A stretch of DNA of 55,764 bases. It comes from a bacterium (GTDB taxonomy: Bacteria > Acidobacteriota > Polarisedimenticolia > Polarisedimenticolales > Polarisedimenticolaceae). The stretch covers positions 1 to 55,764 of the forward strand of contig JAAELQ010000248.1 of the NCBI GenBank assembly GCA_024226515.1, read 5' to 3'. Below are positions 24,343 to 34,230 of the stretch, piece after piece. The notes beneath the pieces are model-generated. The model saw only the letters and a list, made by a program, of their open reading frames with translations, was not told where the DNA came from and made no database searches. The position numbers and the translations under genes were made by a program. Numbering within the stretch: the stretch's first letter is position 1; every line of letters begins with the position of its first letter.

Positions 24343-25209
24343 ATGGCGGTCTACGAACGAACTTACAAGGAATACGCCGGCACGCTGACGCCCGAGCGGA
24401 CGCGCTTCCTCGTCCTGCCCAGCTACGCCTTTCAGGAGGTGTTCCGCTCGAAGATGTTCGCGAGCTTCCTGATCCTGTGCTTCGTGCCCCCCCTGATCGA
24501 GGCGCTGCTGATCTATCTGCCGCACAACGTGTCCCTGATCGAACGCTGGGAAGCGTTGACCGGCACCAAGCCCCCGTTTACCGAACGCGGCGCCCAGTGG
24601 TTCCTGACGTTCTCCATGATCCAGGGCTGGATGGCGGGCATCGTGGCCTTCGTCCTGGGCCCGGCGCTGATCTCGGCCGACCTGCGGAACAACGGCTTGC
24701 CGCTGTACTTCGCGCGGCCGTTCACCAAGACCGAGTACGTGCTGGGCAAGACGACGATCCTGATCGTCCTGCTGTCGGCGGTGACCTGGATTCCCGGTTT
24801 CGTGTGCTTCCTGCTGCAGGCCTATCTCGCGGAGGGCTGGCTGGTCGAGCATTGGAAGATCGGCATCGCCCTGCTGCTGTCGAACGGGATCCTGATTCTG
24901 TTGCTGTGTCTGATCAGTCTCGCGCTGTCGGCCTACGTCAAGTGGAAGCCGATCGCGCGCCTGTCGCTGCTGGCGATCATGTTCGCCGGCCCGCCGCTGG
25001 GTGGAATGTTCACGCTGATGCTGCGCTCGGAGTGGGGTCACGTGATCGACCTGCCGGTGATGGTCGTCACGGTGTGGGCCAGCTTGTACGGCCTGGAATC
25101 CCCGACCGCCGTCCCCGCCTGGGGCGCCTGGCTGTCGCTGCTGACGGCGTGCGGAATCTGTCTGCTGTTGCTCGCGCGGAAGATCCGCGCCTACGAAGTC
25201 GTTCGCTGA
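24343..25209 (+). CDS. ABC-2 type permease
   Basis: The 288-residue protein has about six hydrophobic segments (MFASFLILCFVPPLIEALLIY; MIQGWMAGIVAFVLGPALI; TTILIVLLSAVTWIPGFVCF; IGIALLLSNGILILLLCLIS; LSLLAIMFAGPPLGGMFTLM; SLLTACGICLLLLA) and the motif ISADLRNNGLPLYFARPFTKTEY, as in ABC-2/NatB-like exporters. The substrate is unknown. Confidence 0.87.
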   Translation: MAVYERTYKEYAGTLTPERTRFLVLPSYAFQEVFRSKMFASFLILCFVPPLIEALLIYLPHNVSLIERWEALTGTKPPFTERGAQWFLTFSMIQGWMAGIVAFVLGPALISADLRNNGLPLYFARPFTKTEYVLGKTTILIVLLSAVTWIPGFVCFLLQAYLAEGWLVEHWKIGIALLLSNGILILLLCLISLALSAYVKWKPIARLSLLAIMFAGPPLGGMFTLMLRSEWGHVIDLPVMVVTVWASLYGLESPTAVPAWGAWLSLLTACGICLLLLARKIRAYEVVR

Positions 25210-25295
25210 CCGAGCCGACCGGATACACTATGCTGCCACTGGAAAACAGCACGGAACGGATCTCGGTCGACGACGCTCGGCCGGAGGCGGCGGCG

Positions 25296-26240
25296 ATGTC
25301 CGAGCAGGCGATCGAGTTCAACAACGTCTCGAAGTTTTACGGCGAGGTGCTCGGCGTCAACCGGGTTCACCTGTCGATCCCGCCGGGCATCACCGGTCTC
25401 GTCGGACCCAACGGATCGGGCAAGTCGACGCTGATGAACCTGATGACCGGGCTGCTGCAGCCCAGCCAGGGCAGTGTCACGCTGCTCGGCCTGGAGACCA
25501 ACGACCCCGAGAAGCTGTTTCGCCGGGTCGGGTATTGCACGCAGTACGACTCGTTCCCCAAGGGCTTCAACGGACGCCAGTTCATCTACTCGTACCTGCG
25601 CGTGCACGGCGAAGAGCACAAGCGAGCCACGGAGGTGACCGAGGCGGCGCTGGAGCGCGTCGGCATGACCGACGCCGCCGATCGCAAGATCGCCGCCTAC
25701 AGCAAGGGCATGCGCCAGCGGATCAAGCTGGCGCAGGCGACGTGCCATGACCCCGAGGTGCTGATCCTCGACGAGCCGCTGAACGGACTCGACCCGATGG
25801 CGCGCGCCGAGATCATCGACCTGTTCAAGGAGCAGGCCGCGGCCGGCAAGCACGTCATCATCTCCAGTCACATCCTGCACGAGGTGGACCTGATCTCGGA
25901 TCACGTGATTCTGCTCAACGAGGGCTACGTGGTCGCCGAGGGCAACATCCGCGGCGTGCGCAACGAGATGCAGAAGCACCCGTTGCAGATCATGATCCGC
26001 TGCGACCGTCCGGCGCTGCTCGCCACGCGGCTGTTCGAGCAGGACGGCGTCGTCGAGGTCAAGATCCATGAGGACGAGCAGGGGCTGCTGGTCAAGACCA
26101 AGGACGCGGACTCGTTCTACCTGGCGTTCAACGAGATCGTGCTGAGCAATGGCCTGAACATCGAAGCCGTCGCGCCCGCCGACGAGGACGTCCAGGCGGT
26201 CTACGAGTATCTGATCGGCGGCCAGAAGGACGGAGCGTGA
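25296..26240 (+). CDS. ABC transporter ATP-binding protein (second)
   Basis: ATG 25296 has GGAGG eight bases upstream, giving 314 residues; ATG 25230 would add 22 residues without a Shine-Dalgarno. Walker A GPNGSGKST (37-45), the signature-like AYSKGMRQRIKLAQAT, Walker B EVLILDEPLNGLDP and H-loop SSHILHEVD are present. Its last codons overlap the GTG start of the next permease. It forms a second exporter pair in the same operon. Confidence 0.93.
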   Translation: MSEQAIEFNNVSKFYGEVLGVNRVHLSIPPGITGLVGPNGSGKSTLMNLMTGLLQPSQGSVTLLGLETNDPEKLFRRVGYCTQYDSFPKGFNGRQFIYSYLRVHGEEHKRATEVTEAALERVGMTDAADRKIAAYSKGMRQRIKLAQATCHDPEVLILDEPLNGLDPMARAEIIDLFKEQAAAGKHVIISSHILHEVDLISDHVILLNEGYVVAEGNIRGVRNEMQKHPLQIMIRCDRPALLATRLFEQDGVVEVKIHEDEQGLLVKTKDADSFYLAFNEIVLSNGLNIEAVAPADEDVQAVYEYLIGGQKDGA

Positions 26241-27058
26241 GAATCGACCCGCTGTGGATCCGCCAGGTCCGAGGCGTCTTGCGCCTCGAGCTGCGCAAGA
26301 ACCTGCTCAGCGGGCGCGCGCTCCCGATCTACCTGCTGGGCCTGTTGCCCGTGCTGGGCGCGACGATGTTCGTGCTGGTCAACATGGCCTTCGGCACGCC
26401 GGAGGACCTTCAGGGGCAGAGCGGCGCCACGCTGTTCTTCGCCATCGTCTTCCAGCCCACGCTGGGAACGCTGTACTTCGGCTGCGTCTGGATCTTCATG
26501 AACCTGTTCCGCGGCGAGGTGCTCGACCGCAGCCTGCACTATTACTTCCTGGCGCCGATCCGGCGCGAGGTGCTCGTGGCCGGCAAGTTCATCTCGGGCT
26601 GGGCCACCGCGACCCTCGTGTTCTGCAGTAGCACCGTCGTGTTCTACCTGATGCTCAACGGGTTTCTCACAGGTCCCAAGTTCGCCGAGTTCATGCTGCG
26701 CGACGGCGGCCTGGGCCAGCTGGTCGGGTACACGGGCGTGACCGCGCTGGGCTGCCTGGGCTACGGCGCGGTGTTCCTGATCGCCGGCCTGTTCCTGAAG
26801 AACCCCGTGGTGCCGGCCCTGGTGATCCTGCTCTGGGAGAGCATCAACTTCCTCCTGCCGGCGGCCCTGAAGAAGGTCAGCGTGATCTTCTATCTCCAGT
26901 CGTTGCTGCCGGTTCCGGTCTCCGAGGGTCCGTTCGCCGTGATGGCGGCGCCGACCTCTCCCTGGCTCGCCGTCCCCGGCCTGCTGATCTTCAGCGCGGT
27001 CGTCCTGGTCGCGGCGGCCCTGCGCATCCGCAAGATGGAAATCGCCTACGCCGACTGA
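26237..27058 (+). CDS. ABC-2 type permease (second)
   Basis: The 273-residue protein starts at GTG within the GTGA overlap. Six hydrophobic segments are visible (LPIYLLGLLPVLGATMFVLV; LFFAIVFQPTLGTLYFGCVWIF; GWATATLVFCSSTVVFYLML; YTGVTALGCLGYGAVFLIAG; VVPALVILLWESINFLL; WLAVPGLLIFSAVVLVAAAL) and FRGEVLDRSLHYYFLAPIRREVLVAGKF, the ABC-2 coupling region. It ends just before a REP-like element. The substrate is unknown. Confidence 0.87.
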   Translation: MRIDPLWIRQVRGVLRLELRKNLLSGRALPIYLLGLLPVLGATMFVLVNMAFGTPEDLQGQSGATLFFAIVFQPTLGTLYFGCVWIFMNLFRGEVLDRSLHYYFLAPIRREVLVAGKFISGWATATLVFCSSTVVFYLMLNGFLTGPKFAEFMLRDGGLGQLVGYTGVTALGCLGYGAVFLIAGLFLKNPVVPALVILLWESINFLLPAALKKVSVIFYLQSLLPVPVSEGPFAVMAAPTSPWLAVPGLLIFSAVVLVAAALRIRKMEIAYAD

Positions 27059-27070
27059 CATCAAGAGGTC

Positions 27071-27153
27071 AGGGGTCAGACTGTGCATTGTGCACCGGGC
27101 GCCTGGTAGGATCCGTGGGCGCAGGCGGGTACCCAATGCACAATCTGACCCCT
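27071..27153. repeat. REP/MITE-like inverted-repeat element
   Basis: AGGGGTCAGACTGTGCATTG (27071-27090) and its inverse at 27134-27153 match at 19 of 20 bases around a 43-bp centre. Elements with these AGGGGTCAGA ends are, as I recall, linked to REP-associated (RAYT) transposases. No transposase is present. It lies between the ABC operon and the peptidase gene, where it could form a transcript-end hairpin. Confidence 0.75.
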
Positions 27154-27218
27154 CTCCTTGCATGAGCTCGCCGCTTCGGAAAAAATAGGGTCCCGGTTCG
27201 TCCAGGAGGAGGTCCCCG

Positions 27219-29390
<2,172 letters not shown>

Positions 29391-29546
29391 GCGCTCGAGG
29401 GCCGGCCTCCAGGCCGACAACACGGAAAGCCGCAACATCCGGGCAAGATTGAAATATTCGGGGCCCCGTAGGCGGTTCACCGGGTAGGTGTGTGGTCCGT
29501 CCGGACCGTAGATTGACTCCAAGAGTCTGCCCTGCCCGGAAGGCCC

Positions 29547-31022
29547 ATGAACCGATCCGTCCTTTGTCGCTGCCTGCTGGCGGCCGCGGTGCTCGTCGCG
29601 GTCTGCCCCGCCCGTGCGGCCGGCGAGCCGCGGGTCGCCGAGGCGGACGCGGTCGTGGTCAACCTGACGCGAAACGACCTGAACCGCATGGTCGGCGACT
29701 CGTTCGCCGCCGCCGGCGTGCGCCGGCTCCAGGGGAACAAGGCCCGCATGTCGAGGGGCGTCCGCGACGTGACGTATCGGGCCGAGATCTCCGACCCCGT
29801 GCTGTCGCTCGCCGCCGACGGTCGCATCGCGCTGAACGTGGACGTTCTGGATGCGGACGTTCGCGTCGGCGAGATCGAGCGGCGGATCATCGGACGCAAG
29901 ACTCGCTGCATGGGCACGGGGCTGCGCGTCGACCCCGACGAGCCACTGCACGTTCGCCTGGATCTGCGCCTCGCGGTCGAGGGCGGCGCCCTGCGCGTCG
30001 TGGCCGAGGACGTCGAGCTGAGCGAACCGAGGAAACGACTGAAATTGACCAAGCCGGTCGAGTGCCGCAACAAGGTCCTCCCGAAGTGGATGATGTGGTG
30101 GATCGGCAAGCCGCTGCTGAAACGCCGGCTCGCGCGTCTCGACGAGGTGCTGCTCGAGCGCGCGGCCGAGGACGCCGACGAGTTGTCCGGCGCTGACGGG
30201 CTGTTGCGCGAGCGGTGGAACGTCGTCTCGCCCGACGACGGATCGACGCATGACTTGCAGCTCTATCCGCAGGGACTGCACACGGACGACGGTTCGCTGC
30301 AGCTGCGCTTCGCGGTCGCGGATGGAAGCGACACGCCCGCCTCGGGGGGTGGGGCGCCGCCGATCGCGGCCTCGGAGACGACGTCGTACGTCGCGATCTC
30401 GGAGGGCTTCTTCGACCATGTGATGCGCTCGGCGATCCACAGCATCTCGATGCAGCCGCGATCGATCGAGGGTTCGGCGGCCAAGATGTTCAAGAGTCGC
30501 ACGCTGCAGACGCTGATCCCCGGGCTCCGCGACCGCGAATCGTCCGCGGGCTACTCCTACTCGCTGCGTTTCACCGAGCGGCCGGCCGTCCGCTTCGAGC
30601 CCGGCCCCGAGAACGACACGGATGCGGTGATAGCGCTAGACCTCTCCGGCCTCGAGGTCACGATGTGGGATGTGGCGGGCGAGGAGCCGATCGGCGTCCT
30701 CGATATCGTGGAGGCCGACGTGGCCTTCGTCCCGTTTCTCAACGTCGTCGGAGGCGTCTCGTTCCGGCTGGCGCGCAACCAGTGGCGTATCGTCAGCCGC
30801 GGCATCGAGTTCGACGACGAATTGCTCGGCTCGACGCTGCAGGAGATCGTCTTCGGCGAGATCTTCGAGACCCAGTACGACCCGTTGAGCCCGGACCTGG
30901 GAGTCGGGGACTCGGTCCTGCAGCCCAGCGCGTTCCGCGTGACGCGAGACTACTTGGTCGTCGAGCTCTCCGAGCCCGAGCCCGCTTCACCCTCCGACGA
31001 AGTGCTCCACGCGAACAGGTAA
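29547..31022 (+). CDS. secreted protein of unknown function
   Basis: The 491-residue protein has a signal peptide (RSVLCRCLLAAAVLVAVCPARA) and two halves of long beta-rich, amphipathic sequence separated by WNVVSPDDGSTHDLQLYPQG. The ends of both halves (DADVRVGEIERRI; EADVAFVPFLNVVGGVSFRLARNQW, then FDDELLGSTLQEIVFGEIFETQYDPL) look like the strand-helix-strand of lipid-binding tubular (BPI/SMP-like) folds, but I cannot claim the family. GGAAGG lies just before ATG. Its last 73 bp overlap the convergent subtilase gene. Confidence 0.6.
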   Translation: MNRSVLCRCLLAAAVLVAVCPARAAGEPRVAEADAVVVNLTRNDLNRMVGDSFAAAGVRRLQGNKARMSRGVRDVTYRAEISDPVLSLAADGRIALNVDVLDADVRVGEIERRIIGRKTRCMGTGLRVDPDEPLHVRLDLRLAVEGGALRVVAEDVELSEPRKRLKLTKPVECRNKVLPKWMMWWIGKPLLKRRLARLDEVLLERAAEDADELSGADGLLRERWNVVSPDDGSTHDLQLYPQGLHTDDGSLQLRFAVADGSDTPASGGGAPPIAASETTSYVAISEGFFDHVMRSAIHSISMQPRSIEGSAAKMFKSRTLQTLIPGLRDRESSAGYSYSLRFTERPAVRFEPGPENDTDAVIALDLSGLEVTMWDVAGEEPIGVLDIVEADVAFVPFLNVVGGVSFRLARNQWRIVSRGIEFDDELLGSTLQEIVFGEIFETQYDPLSPDLGVGDSVLQPSAFRVTRDYLVVELSEPEPASPSDEVLHANR

Positions 31023-34000
31023 CCCTCGCGCGTTACCGTGACGACGTCCGGCGAGCCGTCGCCGTCGATGTCGCCGATCGCCGGAGCGGAGAAGATCCAG
31101 CCGCCCGTGAACTTCGGGAAGCCGGGAGCCTCGCCGCCGACGCCGCGGAAGGCGTGCAGCAGGTACCCCCCGCTGCCCATCAGCACCTCGTCCGTCCCGT
31201 CCCCGTCGACGTCGGCGGCCGTCGGGGCGGCGAAGACCATCAGGTCCTCCATGCGTCGCGGGTAGTTCGGCAGCATCGGGATCCGCTTTCCGTCGTCCGG
31301 CAAACCCGTCAGTTCCCAGCCCCCCAGGGCGGGCGGCGCCTCGAGCGGCACGCCCGGTTTGGAGCGCAGGGTCAGCATGCGCAGCGGCAACATCGGCGCG
31401 TAGAACTCCGGCCGGCCGTCCGCGTCCGTGTCGGCCAGCAGGGGCGATCCGGTGCCCCCGACGAACGCCGTGTCGCGCATCGCCGCGCGCGCGCCCGGTC
31501 GCATCGACAGCTTCGCCAGCGCGCGGGCTCCGGCCTCGGCATCGTGACCGACGACGACGACCGAGCTGCCGGTGGCGGTGTAGACGATCGCCTCGTCGTC
31601 CCCGTCGCCGTCCACGTCGAACAGGACCGGGTCCACGTGAACCCCCGCCGCCAGCGTGGGGAACAGGGTCGTGCGCAACGCCGCCAGCTCGAACGGATGC
31701 CAGCCCGGTACGAACGGCCCGCGCGGGTCGCGGTTCCCCTTCGCGCGTACGGCGAACACGGCGGGCAACCCGTCGGCGACCGCGTTGGCGCCGACGACCA
31801 GGTCCGGCGAGCCGTCGCCGTCGACGTCTCCGACGGCCGGTGACGACACGCTCTTCGCCAGCAGCGAGCCCTCCGGCCGCTCGACCGCCAGCGCGACCGG
31901 GAAGCCGTCGAGGAGCTTACCGTCGTGGCGCCAGACGTAGACGTGACCGTCGAGACTGGAGACCAGAATCTCGGCCCCGGGCTTGCCGTCCACATCTGCC
32001 AGCCGCGGGCGCGACAGCACGCCGGACTCGATCGGCTGGGAGGGCGACGCGGACCGCTCCACATTGCGCGCGGTGGCGACCGGGAAACCGGAGAGGCGCC
32101 GCCCCTCCGGGTCGAAGACATAGACCCGTCCCGCGCGCGTCGCCACGACCAGCCGCGTGCGGCCGCTGCCGTCGAGGTCGCCGGCGACGACTCCGCGCAC
32201 GACCGAATCCCACGGACGCGCCGCTTCCCTTCCGTCGGTGCGACGGCTGCCCGCGATCGGGAACGACCGGTTCAGCGGGATCGGCAGGGCGCGCAGCCCG
32301 TCGCTCTCCCAGTCGAGGCGCCACAGCACACCGGCCGCCGAGGCGAGCACGATCTCGTCGCGCCCGTCTCCGTCCAGGTCCCGGACCAGCGGCGCCGCCT
32401 CGCCCGATGCGCCGACGTCGAACGGGAAATGCTCGAGCCAGGCGGAGTCGTCGAAGACGAAGAAGCTGCGCCGCGCTTCCGAACGCAGGCCTCGATCGTC
32501 CGTCGCCGTGAGGCGAATCGTCACGCTGTAGCGATCGCGCTGCTCGCGGTTGCGCGGAGCGGGACCCGCGGGCAGCGGCAACTTGCCGAAGTCCAATTCG
32601 CCGAGGACGCCCAGCGTGGCGCCGGTGTTCCGCCTCTCGGCCACGAGCCGATAGTCGGACTCGGCCGGCTCGACGCCGAGCGCGTACTCGAGGCGATAGG
32701 AGACCCGCTCGGCGCGCGGCGCACGCACGACGCCGCGAATCGGCAGCCGCGGGTGCACCCGCGGAGAGACGACGGCGAACCAGCGCGGGTCGTGCAGGTC
32801 CACGATCGGCGGGATCCTCCCCTCGCGCACGGCCGTCACCGCGCGACGCGCGTTGACCCTGCCGTAGCCGTAGAGCTGGTCGTACCCCTGCTTGGCCGGA
32901 TAACGCGCGCGGCCCCAGTCCGGGTCGGAGTTGTCCAGGTCGTCCGCCGTCATGCGCAGGAGCTGGTACACCTCCTCCGCGTGCAGCCTGCCCGACCCGG
33001 CCTCGAGCGCCATCGACTGTACGAGTCCGACCATCCCGGCCAGGCGCGACGTGGCGCCCGAGGAACAGCTACGCGCGGGAACCGTGACCCACACGCGGGC
33101 GCCGAAGTTGGTGCACGGGTTGACGCCCCAGAACGTCGTGGCCTTGGTGAAATCCGTCGCGTGGTTGTAGCGAATCGCGTTGACGTACAGCGCGTGGTTG
33201 TTGACGCTCGGGTAGTTGTGGTGGTACGAGAATTCGTCCGCCGCGGAGGCGATGACGGGCACGCCCTTGGAGTAGGCATAGTCGATCGCCGCGCGCGCGG
33301 CCGGCGTGTTGTTGTAACTGCCCAGCGCCGAGGCGATGACGCTGGCTCCGCCGTCGACGGCGAACACGACGCCGCGCGCGAACTGATTCGCGTCGACGAC
33401 GAAGCTGTCTCCCACGCGCACCGGCAGGATGCGGCAGCGCGGGCAAACACCGGCATCGCCGATGCCGTTGTTCGTCTCCGCGGCCGCGGTCGACGCGATG
33501 CCGGTACCGTGGCCGAAGTCGGTCGCGTCCTCGGGGTCGTTGTCGCCGCGCTCGAGACCGCAGTGGCTTCCGGCGAACAGGTCGTAGCCCGAGATGTCGT
33601 CGGCGTACCCGTTGCCGTCGTCGTCGGTACAGTCCGAAAAGGCGAGGATCAGGTCCTGTGGGTCGAGCCGGCCGTTGCCGTTCTTGTCGCCGACGCGTTC
33701 GTCCCCGGCGTAGTCCCGCACGTCGAAGACTCCGTCTCCGTTGGCGTCGTGGACGACGCCGGTCTGCGGCAGCGGCAGCTCGCCGGCGTTGAGGTACAGC
33801 TTGTTCGTCAGGTCGCGCGCGCCCCAGCGGATCCCGCTGTCGAGCACAGCGATGACCACCTCGTCGCTCCCCACGGTCAGTTGCCAGGCCGTGTCGACCG
33901 AGGCGCCGATCGAGCCCAGTTCCCGCTCTCGCGGGTGCATCTTCGTGGCGTCGACCTCGTCGGGTATGCGGCTGAGGAAGTCCCAGCGCCGCTTGAACCG

Positions 34001-34162
34001 GGGGTCGTCGGGCGGACACAGCGCGGGGTCCGACCCCGGCTCGCCGGGCCAGCAGGATTTTTCCTCGGCGCCGGTGGAGCCGGACAGGAGCAGAGCGACC
34101 GCGCAAGCGATGGCCAGCGGCAGAATCTTCAGCGGTGTCGGATCAGGGCTTGTTGCACGCAC
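30950..34162 (-). CDS. secreted subtilase with FG-GAP repeats
   Basis: GTG 34162 with GGGGAG upstream gives 1,070 residues. A signal peptide (LKILPLAIACAVALLLSGSTG) is followed by an S8 domain with Asp in VLDSGI (D108), His in FGHGTG (H218) and Ser in the unusual CSSGATSRLAG (S368, where GTSMAAPHVAG is normal). The oxyanion Asn position (ASAADE) is Asp309. Three Ca-loop-like inserts (DANGDGVFD, DKNGNGRLD, DDDGNGYAD) follow the Asp motif. The C-terminal half has a beta linker and about six FG-GAP/VCBS repeats (LVRDLDGDGRDEIVLA; VGDVDGDGSPDLVVGA; LFDVDGDGDDEAIVY; AADVDGDGTDEVLMG; IGDIDGDGSPDVVTV), probably a beta-propeller. It is exported; activity is uncertain because of the altered active-site context. 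Confidence 0.85.
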   Translation of the reverse strand: MRATSPDPTPLKILPLAIACAVALLLSGSTGAEEKSCWPGEPGSDPALCPPDDPRFKRRWDFLSRIPDEVDATKMHPRERELGSIGASVDTAWQLTVGSDEVVIAVLDSGIRWGARDLTNKLYLNAGELPLPQTGVVHDANGDGVFDVRDYAGDERVGDKNGNGRLDPQDLILAFSDCTDDDGNGYADDISGYDLFAGSHCGLERGDNDPEDATDFGHGTGIASTAAAETNNGIGDAGVCPRCRILPVRVGDSFVVDANQFARGVVFAVDGGASVIASALGSYNNTPAARAAIDYAYSKGVPVIASAADEFSYHHNYPSVNNHALYVNAIRYNHATDFTKATTFWGVNPCTNFGARVWVTVPARSCSSGATSRLAGMVGLVQSMALEAGSGRLHAEEVYQLLRMTADDLDNSDPDWGRARYPAKQGYDQLYGYGRVNARRAVTAVREGRIPPIVDLHDPRWFAVVSPRVHPRLPIRGVVRAPRAERVSYRLEYALGVEPAESDYRLVAERRNTGATLGVLGELDFGKLPLPAGPAPRNREQRDRYSVTIRLTATDDRGLRSEARRSFFVFDDSAWLEHFPFDVGASGEAAPLVRDLDGDGRDEIVLASAAGVLWRLDWESDGLRALPIPLNRSFPIAGSRRTDGREAARPWDSVVRGVVAGDLDGSGRTRLVVATRAGRVYVFDPEGRRLSGFPVATARNVERSASPSQPIESGVLSRPRLADVDGKPGAEILVSSLDGHVYVWRHDGKLLDGFPVALAVERPEGSLLAKSVSSPAVGDVDGDGSPDLVVGANAVADGLPAVFAVRAKGNRDPRGPFVPGWHPFELAALRTTLFPTLAAGVHVDPVLFDVDGDGDDEAIVYTATGSSVVVVGHDAEAGARALAKLSMRPGARAAMRDTAFVGGTGSPLLADTDADGRPEFYAPMLPLRMLTLRSKPGVPLEAPPALGGWELTGLPDDGKRIPMLPNYPRRMEDLMVFAAPTAADVDGDGTDEVLMGSGGYLLHAFRGVGGEAPGFPKFTGGWIFSAPAIGDIDGDGSPDVVTVTREGYLFAWSTSSEGEAGSGSESSTTK

Positions 34163-34230
34163 GGACGCTCGGCTCCCCGCCTGAACATAGGGTCGCGAGA
34201 CGGACGGGGCGAGCCTGGAGGGACAGGCTG

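Noticed and set aside
25230..25295. Upstream start (MLPLENSTERIS...) for the second ABC ATPase
   Set aside because: No Shine-Dalgarno before it, whereas ATG 25296 has GGAGG at good spacing and begins the conserved domain.
23420..27058. CRISPR array, integron or transposase elsewhere in the window
   Set aside because: No regularly spaced direct repeats, integrase or DDE/HUH transposase motifs were found here or in other regions; only small non-coding repeats are present.
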